Both the position numbers and the translations under genes were made by a program. The notes below the pieces were generated by a model. It had not been told where the DNA came from. It did no database searches and was given only the letters and a program-made list of their open reading frames with translations. Source: Lumbricus rubellus (lineage: Eukaryota > Annelida > Clitellata > Crassiclitellata > Lumbricidae). Taken from it: a stretch of DNA of 64,000 nucleotides. Below, one piece after another: positions 48,649-60,790 of the stretch (position 1 is the first letter of the stretch; each line of letters opens with the position of its first letter). The stretch covers positions 35,705,785 through 35,769,784 of the forward strand of contig OX243815.1 in the NCBI GenBank assembly GCA_945859605.1, given 5' to 3'.

Positions 48649-50617
48649 GGGTGATTCCGTGTCAATTCAACCAAATTTGGAACCAAAATTGACATGACCG
48701 ACTCAGATTTACTTGAAATTTTACCCACGTGTTCAACCACATAAGACTTGTAAAAAACCAAAAGAAATTTTTTTGGGTCAATTATATTCAGAGATATGGG
48801 TCGGCGAACTTTGACCCGACCCGGTCGACCTCGTACCTTTGAACCTCTATATCTCAGCTTGTATAACAGCTAGGAAGGTGATCTTGGTGTCATTTTTTAG
48901 CTCTTTTGATGAACTGTTTGGGTAGATTAATCATGACTGTTTAAATGTTCAAAATCAAGACCATATTCCACAAAGAAGCACTTTAACCTTGACCTTGACC
49001 AAACGGTTTTTTTTTTAAATCTGAAAAATTCACAATTATAGATCAATGTGTTTTGAACATCCTCAGAAAAAATCAGAATGGGATCTATAATGGCTTATTT
49101 GTTATGATTATTTTATCAATCATACGTGTGCAAAATTCAATTAATCCATGTTCGGTAATTGTGAAACCCAATGTTCAGCTGGTTTGCTACTTGTGTCTAT
49201 AGTTCACTCTAGTGATTAGTGCAGAAATTGCCGCAGAGCTTCCATCTCCTGTTAATGTGTAAGTCCTCCCAGTTGATGTACTCGGACTGACTGCAGTAAG
49301 GATGTCCTTGATGTTCATGATGAGGATGTCTGGAACTGCTGGATATCGGAAAGACTTGGCAGGGCCGTGCGTTGAAGAAAGCTGACCTCTACTTCACCTT
49401 TAAGTAAAATCAACATGAATGTTTATGCTCTTTAAACTGTATGCACAATTGTCCAGAGCATATAAAATGCATGTTAAAAGATTGCAACAAGAGAGCAAAT
49501 GTTTTCTGTTACAAATAAAAATAGCAAGTTTTTAATCAGCATTAACAACGCTTTTTATAAAATTTAAAAAAAATTATAGTCTATTTACCCATGGATGCTT
49601 TGACATCATGAAACTTTGCTAAGTTGTTAAAGGTAATGAGTAGAAAATCAGTTCTCACCTGTTTCAACAAATGTCCTGAGGATGCATGCCAACCACCACT
49701 TCCCATCGTACTCTGCTGTAACATAGCCTTTCAGATCAACGAAATCGAGATATTTTGGAAGCAGCATTGAATCATTTCTTTTCTGTATAGATATGCACTC
49801 AGTTCTCATATTTGAACATCCTCAGAAAAAATCAGAATGGGATCTATAACGGTCTATTTGCTGCAAAATTTATCGTAGGCCAATTTTATTGGTAAATGTC
49901 GTCACTACAACCATTGCAATGTTGTAATTTAAATGTTCACTTACATTTCCAAATCTATTTTTAGCTTTATTGTTATAGAAAAAATATTCTGTATAGCTTA
50001 CTAACTATTGTCTTGAATATATTCAAAAACAAGGGGAATGAAACTTACAAGTACAAAAGAAACATGGTTATAAGACACAAGTAGCAAACCAGCTGAACAT
50101 TGGGTTTCACAATTACCGAACATGGATTAATTGAATTTTGCACACGTATGATTGATAAAATAATCATAACAAATAAGCCATTATAGATCCCATTCTGATT
50201 TTTTCTGAGGATGTTCAAAACACATTGATCTATAATTGTAATTTTTTTTCAGATTTAAAAAAAAGAACCGTTTGGTCAAGGTCAAGGTTAAAGTGCTTCA
50301 TTGTGGAATATGGTCTTGATTTTGAACATTTAAACAGTCATGATTAATCTACCCAAACAGTTCATCAAAAGAGCTAAAAAATGACACCAAGATCACCTTC
50401 CTAGCTGTTATACAAGCTGAGATATAGAGGTTCAAAGGTACGAGGTCGACCGGGTCGGGTCAAAGTTCGCCGACCCATATCTCTGAATATAATTGACCCA
50501 AAAAAAATTTCTTTTGGTTTTTTACAAGTCTTATGTGGTTGAACACGTGGGTAAAATTTCATGTAAATCTGAGTCGGTCATGTCAATGACGTTGGTTGAA
50601 TTGACATGGAATCACCC
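48649..50617. mobile_element. DNA transposon with ~550-bp inverted repeats (1969 bp)
   Basis: Left arm 48649 to about 49200 and right arm about 50075 to 50617 are near-perfect inverted copies beginning GGGTGATTCCGTGTCAATTC. Flanks give AAAT at 48645-48648 and 50618-50621, a likely 4-bp target duplication. The ~870-bp centre carries a minus-strand, intron-containing gene remnant. A stretch of the arm (TTTGAACATCCTCAGAAAAA) recurs in the centre near 49812. Superfamily not assigned. Confidence 0.85.
49195..49790 (-). pseudogene. Two-exon gene remnant inside the long-TIR element
   Basis: Minus strand. The upstream exon (about 49790 to 49659) reads LLPKYLDFVDLKGYVTAEYD then GKWWLACILRTFVETG and ends ACAG|GTGAGA. 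The downstream exon starts after TTACTTAAAG at 49397 with GEVEVSFL; after a one-base frame break it continues HGPAKSFRYPAVPDI and ends with SALITRVNYRHK-stop. Pattern (Y..D..WW.....V..F..PHGP..SF.WP..DD..WVP) recalls C-terminal segments of proteins carried by invertebrate DNA transposons. It has splice sites in the right places but a frameshift and no start, so it is a remnant. Confidence 0.5.
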
Positions 50618-51531
50618 AAATGTCACATATTCAGCAATTGGGAAACTAGTACCCATAAGTTTGAACTCTTGGTTTTGACTTATCTTGTTGACAATTTAAT
50701 TTTACATAATAACGATTTTTTTTTTAATTTGTCAAATTATATTTTGTATTATAAGACTCTAGAGATGAAGTTGTGATCAACCTCAGAAGCCCAGAGCTTA
50801 AGGAGCTCATGATGTTGTTGTTTCATATCTAAAGTTGATTTGCATTCTATATTTACTTCCTCTTTTGTCACAAGTGAAAGTATACGTGCACTCTTTTTTC
50901 AATGGAACATCATGGTGTAATACAGAAGTTTTGTGGTTATGTGCACATTTTCTGTTTTTTATGTAAATGCTCAGAGCCATTGACAGCAGGGGTTATTACT
51001 TTGCACAGCAATAGCTTGTGATCTGGAATGAGATGAGCATCACTCACTTGTACAATAGTAGACAAGGGTTTGATCCTCAGCAGCCAGGAGATTACAAAGC
51101 CAGTCTATAAGAGACCATAGAAAGACCTCTGAGATGTGTGAGGCAGTGCATAGTTTATGTGGCCAGAAAACATTTGCATTTGCAGGCCGCATTAGTCTGG
51201 AGCCCAACATTTCTGTGAGCTGTTGAAAGACTAAACATTATGATCTCTCTACGACTTGTACAAAAACCTTACTAAACCGATTTTTGGCCATGCTATGTCG
51301 ATGGACATTGCCAGCAGTCTAATTTAACACTTTATCAATCAGCTGCATTGCTTTTACATGAACTCAGACGTTTTCAAACTGTGGCACACCAGTGTCCTAA
51401 AGGCTGATCTGACCTTGATGTTAGTACACCAACATTCGATTTTCTTATGTGTGGGTTCAATAAAACTAAAGTTTGGGTCAAAGCACTGCAATAGCTGCTA
51501 GTTTCTCCCTCTGATTAAAAGATTAAATGTA
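50618..51531. other. Nothing firmly recognised
   Basis: The text GTTTTCAAACTGTGGCACACC near 51370 resembles a hAT terminus without a partner. No gene. Confidence 0.45.
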
Positions 51532-52709
51532 CAGGGTGCGCCAAAAAAAGTAATCCCCTACGGTTTTTAGCCCATACCCTGGCCAAACATACGAATTTCG
51601 AAATGAAACTTTACAGTCTTAAAGGCAATTCATATTTACGTACAATGTTTCAAATTTCAACAAGATATTTCAAACAGAACAAAAGTTACATCACTTTCAG
51701 TGAGGCCACCCACCTTTTTTTGACGGTTCAAAAACGCGACGCAAAAAAGTAGCAAAACACCAATTTAAATATTCTGGCCAATATCTTGGCCGGAAGTAAG
51801 AATTTCAAAATGAAATCTTACAGGCTTAAAGACAATTCATGTCTACCCATGATGGCCAGATTTCATCAAAATATTTCAGACAGATTAAAAGTTATGCCAC
51901 TTTTAGGGAGGCCACCCTCCGTTTATTGACGATTCAAAGATGTAACGCAACAAAGGTAGCAAAAGCACGATTTTATTAAGTCTCATCTCAAATAATTATT
52001 ATCAAATAGCCTTTATATTACCAAATGATCATTATTATTACTATTTAAAAAAGAAACAGAGTACCAGTGTAGCTGCACGTCACTGAGAAGTCACTTAGCA
52101 AGATGACAATCAAATTGGTAAATAAGGAATCTGCCAGAATAATCAGCAGGTTCATGACCGTCCATCAAGAACTGTGCAAAGAGACTCAAAAGAAGTGTTG
52201 GCACTGGTGGTGGGCACAATGAACACAAGTTGTGAAGCACTACCAAGTTCATTTGACAACAGTTATTTGAGATGAGACTTAATAAAATCGTGTTTTTGTT
52301 ACTTTTTATTGCAATTCATTTTTGAATCGTCAAAAACGGTGGGTGGCCTCACTAAAAGTGGTATAACTTGTGTTGTGTTTGAAATATTTTTATTAAATAT
52401 GGCAATCATGTGTAAATATGAATTTTCTATAAACGTGTAAAAATTCATTTTGAAATTCTTATTTCTGGCCATGATATTAGCAAAAAACCTATAAAAAATT
52501 GCGTTTCGTTTTTGAATCGTCAAAAAACGGTGGGTGGCCTCATTAAAAGTTATATAACTTTTGTTCTGTTTGAAATATTTTGATGAAATTTGACCATTGT
52601 ACGTAAATATGAATTTCCTTTAAGACTGTATAGTTTCATTTAAAAATTCATATGTTTGGCCAAGATATGGGCTAAAACCCGTAGGGATTACTTTTTTTGG
52701 CGCACCCTG
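51532..52709. mobile_element. mariner-type element with long nested inverted repeats (1178 bp)
   Basis: Ends CAGGGTGCGCCAAAAAAAGT and its complement, flanked by TA (51530-51531 and 52710-52711). Each arm is about 450 bp and itself contains a tandemly duplicated ~190-bp module (GAGGCCACCC...GACG(G/A)TTCAAA on the left; complement on the right). The centre (about 52030-52270) may hold a tiny N-terminal transposase trace (HDRPSRTVQRDS near 52155) but no catalytic part. Confidence 0.85.
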
Positions 52710-53075
52710 TACATTCGTCATTTTGAGTTGCTAACATACATGTAATATTAGCAGACCTGTGGAGAGCTTGTAAAAATGAAGTTACAGTGTTCACAGATTT
52801 GAAATTCTTGAATTCCAATTTACTCATGAGCCATTAAGAGGTTTTGCTTCTCATCATAGAAATTGTAATTACTGTTGAAATCTCAAGAAGCTATTGAAGT
52901 TTTTGAATGCATGAAATCTTTGACCATCCATCTGGTGACTGTTTATGCTGTAACTTGATATGATATATGCTTGAGGTTTTTGGTTCTGTGTTATTTGAAG
53001 AAAACACTCCAGATTAGATATTCTGACAAAAGATTTGTTCCTGTATTGAGGTTGCTTTGTATATTTATCTTTCAG
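52710..53075. other. Intronic, nothing recognised
   Basis: Ends in a good 3' splice site, TTTGTATATTTATCTTTCAG. Confidence 0.5.
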
Positions 53076-53131
53076 TGACCCTTTGAGCAATCGTCTTCAT
53101 CATCGGTTTGGTCAGGCGAATCTCCTCACAC
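53076..53131 (+). CDS. MAGI: Candidate MAGI exon 5 (56 nt, linker)
   Basis: Flanked by a strong acceptor (TATTTATCTTTCAG|TG) and a donor (CACAC|GTAAGC). Exon 4 ends in phase 2 (AG), and adding the first base here gives Ser, then DPLSNRLHHRFGQANLLT with no stop, leaving phase 1. The other two frames are stopped or poor. This would extend the linker between the guanylate kinase-like region and the first WW domain. No family motif supports it, so it rests on splice signals and phase only. Confidence 0.35.
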
Positions 53132-54363
53132 GTAAGCACCTCTTGCTCAAGTATCTACTTGTCTTCATTTATGATAATACATGTTTATATATATATATAT
53201 ATAATTTATATATATATATATGATATTTGAGTTTCTGTGTGATAATCCTTCTGTCACTCTGATGTGTGGTAAACAACCATGCAGAGAGAGAGAGACACAC
53301 ACACAGACAGACAGACAGACAGACAGATCCAGCTTCTGAATGCGTACATGCACGCACATGCCCGCACGCACACGCACACTGATGAACCAATTCTTTGTCA
53401 TGTGGACATTTTTCTTGACTTTCCTTCTATTTTTGGTTGTCTTTGCTGCAAGTCTATCTGCATCTTAGTCTGTTGAATATTTGTCTGGTCTTGAATCCGT
53501 TGTTCATCGTGTATTGTCTTCAGTGGTTTTCTGTTGAAATGCAATTACTTGCACGCGGAAAGAGTCTACATGGGTTTGTCAATACGAGCTGTATGGATTT
53601 TTTCATTTGTCATTCGGAGTGATTTGCTGAAGAGTCAAGTATTGATGATACTGTAATTCAATGGTACCATAAAAAAAGTAAAACAAGGTATTCAGTGACA
53701 AGTAGTCAAAATCTTTTGAAAGTGTAACATATTTGGCTAGCAGAGGCAAAATCATCTGAATTATTTTTATATAATATAGTTGACTGAAATAAAAGAATAT
53801 AATCAATTAGTGTTCATACCGTAAATTTATGTGTCAGAGCGCAAGATTTTCGAATGATGGTCGATGGGTATTCATAATGGATGGGGATATACAGACCCCA
53901 CATCTAGCTAGATTTCAACACCTTTTGTGTTTGCAGATGTACGTTTTGAAGTGGGTTTGCAGCCGCTGGTAATAATTAGCTTACACTATGGAGTTTTTGA
54001 GAAAAAGTTCAAGCGTTTGATTCGCTTGTGATAAGATATATTTTCATTATGACCTTGGATCAAAGAATGCCTTTTAGCTCATCGTTTCACTTGCATCTAT
54101 TTTCCATCTGTTGCATTTCATTTAGCTGGGGGGTTCAGTTGCTGGTAGTTGATTTCCGCTGCTTGGTTAGGATAGCTGCTGGTTTATAGCTTTTGATATA
54201 GTTGCTTATGGTTGAGGTTTACTGGTGGTTAAATGTATGTTCCTAGTGGTTGAATAGCTGGACGTTGACTGTTGAGTAATTGCAATTGATGATTTAGTGT
54301 TTAAATGAATGCTTATTCAGTGTGACTGGTGATTGAATAGTTGGAGTGAATCGCTGGCTGGTG
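53132..54363. other. Intronic; small microsatellites
   Basis: (TA)n palindromic stretch at 53187-53222 and (GACA)n at 53285-53326. No element or gene. Confidence 0.5.
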
Positions 54364-55050
54364 ACTGGAACAGGTGGTTGAATAGCCAGTGGTTGGATAG
54401 CCAGTGATTGGATAGCCAGTGGTTGGATAGCCAGTGGTTGGATAGCCAGTGGTTGGATAGCCAGTGGTTGGATAGCCAGTGGTTGGATAGCCAGTGGTTG
54501 AATAGCCAGTGGTTGGATAGCCAGTGGTTGAATAGCCAGTGGTTGAATAGCCAGTGGTTGGATAGCCAGTGGTTGGATAGCCAGTGGTTGGATAGCCAGT
54601 GGTTGGATAGCCAGTGGTTGGATAGCCAGTGGTTGGATAGCCAGTGGTTGGATAGCCAGTGGTTGGATAGCCAGTGGTTGGATAGCCAGTGGTTGGATAG
54701 CCAGTGGTTGGATAGCCAGTGGTTGAATAGCCAGTGGTTGGATAGCCAGTGGTTGAATAGCCAGTGGTTGAATAGCCAGTGGTTGGATAGCCAGTGATTG
54801 GATAGCCAGTGGTTGTATAGCCAGTGGTTGAATAGCCAGTGGTTGAATAGCCAGTGGTTGGATAGCCAGTGGTTGGATAGCCAGTGGTTGGATAGCCAGT
54901 GGTTGGATAGCCAGTGGTTGGATAGCCAGTGGTTGGATAGCCAGTGGTTGGATAGCCAGTGGTTGGATAGCCAGTGGTTGGATAGCCAGTGGTTGAATAG
55001 CCAGTGATTGGATACCCAGTGCTTGGATACCCAGTGCTTGAATAGCCAAT
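54364..55050. repeat. 15-bp minisatellite (CCAGTGGTTGGATAG), ~45 copies
   Basis: Copies differ mainly at one G/A position (GGATAG or GAATAG). The order A-G-A-A near 54491 recurs near 54716, a 225-bp (15-unit) higher-order step. The 247- and 251-codon minus-strand frames are shadows of the repeat. Looser GGTTGA/GGTGGTTGA repeats continue to about 55260. Confidence 0.96.
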
Positions 55051-55680
55051 TAACAAGTGGTTAAATAGCTGGATATCAAGTGGCAGATGATTGGCAAGCC
55101 GGTGGTTGAGTAGCAGTTTTTAGGAGGCATAAGTTTTCCTGGAAGCTGGTAGTTGTGTAGGCAGTGGTCAATGGTTCAAGAGCAGCAGGTGGTTGACAAC
55201 ATGGTGGTTGACTACATGGTGGTTGACTACATAGTGGTTGAGTTCTGGTGGCTGAGTGATGACTGCGGCAGGTGGTTGAGTAGCTGCTGGCCATAGACTA
55301 ATGTGTTGCTGATGGCTGACTGGTTATGATGATGTTGTGAATTCTATTGAAATGTGAATTATGGCATTTAATCATCTTCCTTAATATACTCTAATTTACA
55401 AAAAGTCTTTGTCAGTGAAAGTTGGTCAACAAGTATTTGTTTGTTGTTAAGCCATCGAGAGATGGTCGGAGGGAGGATGGTGATGCTGCTGCTGCTGCTG
55501 ATGCCTTATGGTTTCTAGGTTGGATGATGAGGGATAACTGATGCCTGTGTTTATGCAGGCAACACATGAAAGCTTCTTGGTGGTGGCTACCTTTCTTTCA
55601 CCTCTCTCCCCCCACCTGCCTGCAGCCCAGCCGCATAGTGGTTTTCCTCCTCTTCCTAAACTCCTGTGCTGCCTTTGCAG
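55051..55680. other. Intronic, decayed repeat halo
   Basis: 55075-55270 shows diverged TGGTGGTTGA-type units; (GCT)n at 55482-55500. Ends with a good 3' splice site (CTCCTGTGCTGCCTTTGCAG). Confidence 0.5.
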
Positions 55681-55840
55681 ATATTGTGTTTCACGGGACT
55701 AGGACAAACATATTCCTCATTGCTTATGATTCATAGATCAACATCTTCATCAGTTGCTGGATTTGCTCTCACATTCTCAGTCGATGGTCATTTTGTTGTT
55801 TGCACGCCGAATCGACAGCAAATGCAGATTTTCATGGATG
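55681..55840 (+). CDS. Weak candidate exon (160 nt), unknown protein
   Basis: Between acceptor TGCTGCCTTTGCAG and donor GGATG|GTGAGA one frame is fully open: ILCFTGLGQTYSSLLMIHRS, then SVAGFALTFSVDGHFVVC and NRQQMQIFMD. It needs phase 0 at its start, whereas the candidate exon 5 ends in phase 1, so it does not join directly to MAGI as modelled. No domain recognised. It could be an exon reached through one not found, or chance. Confidence 0.2.
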
Positions 55841-57095
55841 GTGAGAGTTGCTGTGTTCTGAACAATTTCTTTTCAGTTGTTGCTTGGCTAATGATAATTA
55901 ATTAGTGTCAGTAAATGAGTTTGTGTTGATGGACATCATCATACAAGTCGTATGAACTTATGCTTAAATTACAGCACATTAGAATATAAGTTACTGAAGG
56001 AAGTTAAACCAGTGAATTGTGTATTCGTAATTCTGTAATTGACTGCTGCTATGACACGGTAGCCGTTCTGTCCATCCTATTGGCCAAATGAAGTCCATGC
56101 TGCAATTTTAAGTGGTCCATTAAATCCAAGCATTCATCTCTATTCCTAGAAGCAGGAGTTTCATGTGAATGTCCTGACAAGGAATATGCTCAGTCTGGTC
56201 AAATTTCACTTCTGTGAAAAGCATGTCACATGATGAAGTGTCTGAATAATAAATAGGCCATTGACTGTCTGATGAGCTGCTACTTCTGCTGCTGCTGCTG
56301 CTGCATTAAAATTGCAATGTAGGATTTAAGTCAGCACTGATCAATGCCAACTCATCCATGAGGAAGTTTTTGTACCTAAGAACAGCTTTACTTACCTAGC
56401 CATATAAAGTTATGTGCTGGATATATGTATCTTCAAGTTTATAAAGTGTCTACTTTTGTCACCTTCAACTATGTGTGAAAAGACAATGACAAGGCTCTAG
56501 CACATGATGCTTCAGATTTTATCATGAGACTTTATTTAATAAAATATTATGTATCATTGTTCATGGTTACATCAGCATTTGTGTAAAAAATGCAGAAATG
56601 CAATAGTTTTAACATCCATAAAATGCTAAGAGATCTCAAATCTTCTTGGTAAAAGCAGCTCAATATGTAAGCTGCAGCAGTGTTTTCCAATGTTAGTCAG
56701 AGCATCTGAATATTTTAACAGTTTAAGTCATCAAAGCTTTTGATTACGCAATATCACCGAACAGTTTATGCAATAATGGAAGAAGGTTAGAAAACTGATT
56801 GTGCTGGAGACCCAGACGCTCTCCCAAGGATGCCATCTTGTCCTCTGGGACTTCTGAAATGCTGTCAGATGCAAAATGTGGCACAGCCCCCCCCCTCCCC
56901 CCACATGAGATTTCCTTCTATGAGCATTTCATGACTAAGACCACCGCGGTGTTTCATCTCATTGCGTCCTTTGATTACCTATTCTATGGTCAGTCATGGA
57001 TGCAGATGATGTATCTGTTTGACTGTCACTGTTTGCCAGTTGACACAGTTTGTTATGCTATGTACACAGATTCTTGACAGTAGATAATGACTTGT
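55841..57095. other. Nothing recognised
   Basis: AT-rich; (GCT)n at 56281-56304. No gene. Confidence 0.5.
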
Positions 57096-57310
57096 GGGGC
57101 GTGGTGGTGTAGTGGGTATGTTCGTTGCAGCCAGAGGGTTGCAGGTTGAATCCACCTCAAGCCGCCTCGTAGGGACCTGGAACAAGTTCTTCACTAGCAG
57201 TTGCTCATGCACTTCGCTTTGAAACTTCGATTCAGTGTCCTCGCTGTAGTCTGGAGAGCTTCTGGGTAGAACTTTCAGGAACGCTATAGCAAGTGCGCCT
57301 ACATACATAT
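57096..57310 (+). mobile_element. tRNA-derived SINE, + copy, B box damaged
   Basis: Starts GGGGCGTGGTGGTGTAGTGG; the B box has lost a base (GGTTGAATCC). Ends GCTATAGCAAGTGCGCCTAC with (ATAC) tail. Confidence 0.85.
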
Positions 57311-58689
57311 AAATGATAGACATGGAATTATCATACTGACTTACCATGCATGACCTTTTGCACATGCACGCACACAAGCAGAGAAAATGTGCAGTGCTGC
57401 CAAGTGTGCAAGCGAGCACAATGGAGCACGAGATCCTTTTGGCTGGTGGTTATATTGAGCACATTGTGCTTAATATAACCAGTGGGCTTTGTTGAGCTTA
57501 ATTCTTTGACCCATTGTCAGCCACTGAGTGTCTTTGTTTCACTCTTGCTGTTGCCTCTGTGCGTCTGCGGCGGCGGTTTATTGCTGCAGCCATCATTGAT
57601 TTCATGAAGCATTTATGTAACTGGTCGGTGGGTGTGTGGGTGTGTCGGCAGTCTGTGATCACCCTTCTCATAATTTCTCAGCGAGGGACTTGTAATGGCT
57701 GATGTTTGCTTGGTGCACTTCATAGCATGTGTTCAGCATTCAATCTAAATATAAGTTTTCTAATTCATTTCTATTGATTTCTACATCTTCGTCAGTCTGT
57801 GGCATTCAATTGTCTGCATCAGATTACAAAAGAAGGCCCTGCTGAGAGATGATGGTGGTGATAGGACGATGGCGTTAAAGGTGCTGCTGATAATAGTACT
57901 GAATGAAGGATGATGATGATGACAATGGTGATACTGGTGATGATAATGATGATGGTGGTGGCTGGTGGTGGTAGTGATGATAATGATAATGATGGTGGTG
58001 GTGATGCCGGTGGTGATGATGATGGTGATGATGATGTAAGTGGTAAGAAAAATGTGTTCTGGAGTATAGTCCTGGGTGATCTGCTATTGTCATGATTAAT
58101 TTTTGTTCTTGATCACATTCATCATTTATTTACTGCTTCATTTTTAATAATAAGTATAATGATTATCCGCAAAACTTATTTATAAGTAAATTGTTGATTA
58201 CATATACTTGACAAGGAAGCATTTCTGTATTTTACACAGTCAATTGAAATTAATGGAAATCATATGCATATCTATCATTCAATATGTAGCAAGTATGCAA
58301 AGAACTTTGCAGTTAGGAGTTCATAGTTGTTGCTTAGGCCATTTCAAAATATTTTTTTAAAGAATGTTACTTGTGCCCCCCTGCCATATTGTTTCTATTA
58401 CTGAAACATAATTGCCTGCAAATTTTCAGGTCTGTAGGCCATGTTTTGACCCCCGCCCACCTCAAAAGTAGTTTTATGTTCAAAACGGACATTGACAACA
58501 TGGTAGCAAATTGTAAACTTTTTGCATTATCTTTATTAGGTTGTAATCAATTAACCATGGCAGCAAGAAGTGAAAATATGGAGAAAGTACCACCTCAGGA
58601 AGTAGTTCCTTTAATTTAATCCATACCAAACCACCCAGTAGGCTATAGGCCTACTTATAAAATATGATATCTAGAGAAGTGCCTATTCT
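57311..58689. other. Nothing recognised apart from a GAT microsatellite
   Basis: (GAT)/(GGT)-rich microsatellite at about 57905-58040. A short inverted repeat, GTTATATTGAGCACATTGTG / TGCTTAATATAAC, lies at 57449-57480. 58371-58619 is an 82-codon open frame of unknown nature that may be the leading part of the element gene that follows. Confidence 0.5.
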
Positions 58690-59655
58690 ACGTTGGAAAC
58701 TGGCTCTCTTCATCCATTGAGGCCGATGCAGCGTATATTGATCTCAAGCTATGGCATGACTTGAACAAGTATTGCAAGCATGATCCACAAGTTGCAAATG
58801 CAGACATAAAAGCCATGGAAAAGCATTTATGATACCTATTAACTGAGGAATGTGCTGTGTTCTCTCTACTTTGAAACAGACTCTCCTATTCAGAACGACA
58901 GCAGATTGCTTGAACATTGCTCCGAATTCCTAGACCAAGAGAGTTTGAATGAGGCCACCCAACTTTTCCTCTTCTGAGTCACAATTTATTGGGTCTAAAT
59001 CCTGGTTCTTGCTTCACAGCATGGGAATTGGCGCCGACTGGCTAGGAAAATGTGTTAGTGAATGGCATAATGATCCCAATTACCAAGAAACTGAGACATA
59101 TGTGCAGCCAGAGGCGGATCCAGGGCCAATCCGGCCATTCCCTCGTCAGAATTCAGAATTGTCCATAGGACGTTCCCCCCTCCATCAGGTGTCAAGAAGT
59201 TTTTGATCAATGGAGCGGACAAAGGTGAAAGTAGGATATGACTAAAAAAACAGATGATCATTGTAACATTGGCTTGGAAAAAGATACATGCCCAAGGCAG
59301 TTGATTGATAAAATGACTAAAAAAAGGTCATCAGCTATTTGGCAGGAAAATTTGGTGTTTCAAGACATTTAGACCGAATGACGTAAAAAAGGTCATCAGT
59401 TTTTTGTGTGTCAAAGATCAACGAAAACTTGTCCGACGTAAGGTCAAAAAGTCTGGCCCCCTCGAAAATGTCTGTATCCATCCACGTGTGTGGCATGTCA
59501 AAGTGGTGAATGATCTGTCGGAATGGGCTGTGAAACTTATCCAAGACTTCTGAACTAGTGTTACCAATGATGAAACACAAAAACAGTTTTTATTGAAAAT
59601 GGTCGAATATCAACGCAACGAAATTCCCAACTTTCAAAAAGATACATTAAAGAAA
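58690..59655 (+). pseudogene. Transposon-like gene remnant, split by a hAT insertion
   Basis: Before the insertion the + strand reads SSIEADAAYIDLKLWHDLNK, IKAMEKHL, ECAVFSLL and (after a frame change) SSSESQFIGSKSWFLLHSMG with ADWL. After it: HVKVVNDLSEWAVKLIQDF-stop-TSVTNDETQKQFLLKMVEYQRN. These blocks, in order, recall an uncharacterised family abundant in invertebrate repeats (F(V)GxxSWLLF..LGI...WL ... VVNDxAERxVKLI.DF......E.Q..LL.VVE.HR). Stops and frameshifts make it dead. Function unknown; assignment is from memory of conserved blocks. Confidence 0.6.
59109..59486. mobile_element. hAT-type insertion (378 bp) inside the element gene
   Basis: Left end CAGAGGCGGATCCAGGGCC; the right end TCTGTATCCATCCACG is a decayed complement of it (about 9 of 15). 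Flanking octamers TGTGCAGC (59101-59108) and TGTGTGGC (59487-59494) match 6 of 8. Removing the element and one octamer restores the reading frame YVQHVKVVND across the junction. Confidence 0.7.
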
Positions 59656-60790
59656 TTAACCTTCTCCTCCATAAAACCTTTAATCTAGTAAAGTGATATG
59701 ACATAAAAAGTGTACACTATTACCAAACTACTATAATTATAAATTATGTAGTTTGTTTTCTCTGTATAATATACTGTCTTTATAGCCTATTACAACGTTT
59801 TCGTCATGATTATTGTGTAGGAAAACAATGATTTATCAACTAAATCAGTTGATCGCGTTGGGCGGGGATCAAAACACCATGAAATGACCTAAAATTTGGT
59901 ATACAATCATATTTTGCCATTAGAAACAACATAGGAGGGGGGCACCGTGCAATTTTTAAAAATATTTTTCTCCCATGCATTTTTGAAATGGCCTATTGTT
60001 GCTATAAAAGGGCTTTCGATGATACATTCTTGTCCTAAGCCTGGATAAAAGAGGAAGGCGACACTTATCATCTTTGTTACCGCAGTGTTGTTGTAAAACA
60101 ACAACAACAACAACAACAACAACAGCGTTCTTGTCAGCAGCAAAGACTACATCTATAGAATAGTTGGTCTGTTGTTGAAAACATCTGCTCTACAAGAATT
60201 CTGAAACTTTCAGATGTTTGGACTACATGAGAAATTCAGTAATTGTGTTAATGCTCATGTCTTCGCACTGCTAGCCATACTAACCTGAGATATGTGGGTA
60301 AAAATCTTTCTGATCGTTTGAATTTGACTGTTTTGAAAAAACTTATGGTGAGATGCTAAGAGAAGCGCCTTGGTCAGGTGACAATTGGCTATCGTTTATC
60401 GTTATTAGCAACTTCATTCTCGCATTTCCGTTTATAAAGGTATATCCTTGTTCTACCTGATCTACTCCTATGGAGTAGCTGAATCTGATTTCAAACTTCT
60501 TGAACCTATTTATTTTGGATTTCATGTATTTTAGTGTTATTTCTCTGAAGTCAGATGTACCACACTTCTGAATTACCTGGTGTTAGGATCTGTCGGTTAA
60601 TTCCCAGATTATTAGCAGCTTCAGACAAATTGTTGTCATTTAAAAAAGAATTTACTGTTTCAAATTAATTGCGAGGATTAGAGGAAATCTGTCTGTCAGT
60701 GATCCACAGTTGGTCCTCTTTCATGGATGCGTTCCTGGATCCTCCTGAATGATGTGCAGACTGAGAGGCAGTTTTGTGCAGCAAAATTAA
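59656..60790. other. Nothing recognised
   Basis: Contains (AAC)n at 60097-60123. No gene. The last four bases (TTAA) are the target of the next element. Confidence 0.5.

Noticed and set aside
54294..55056. ~250-codon minus-strand frames of LAIQP or TTGYP repeats
   Set aside because: The unit is 15 bp, so several frames stay open on both strands. No evidence of coding.
57514..57702. 62-codon + frame with an arginine-rich stretch
   Set aside because: No domain, no splice sites or start context beyond chance.
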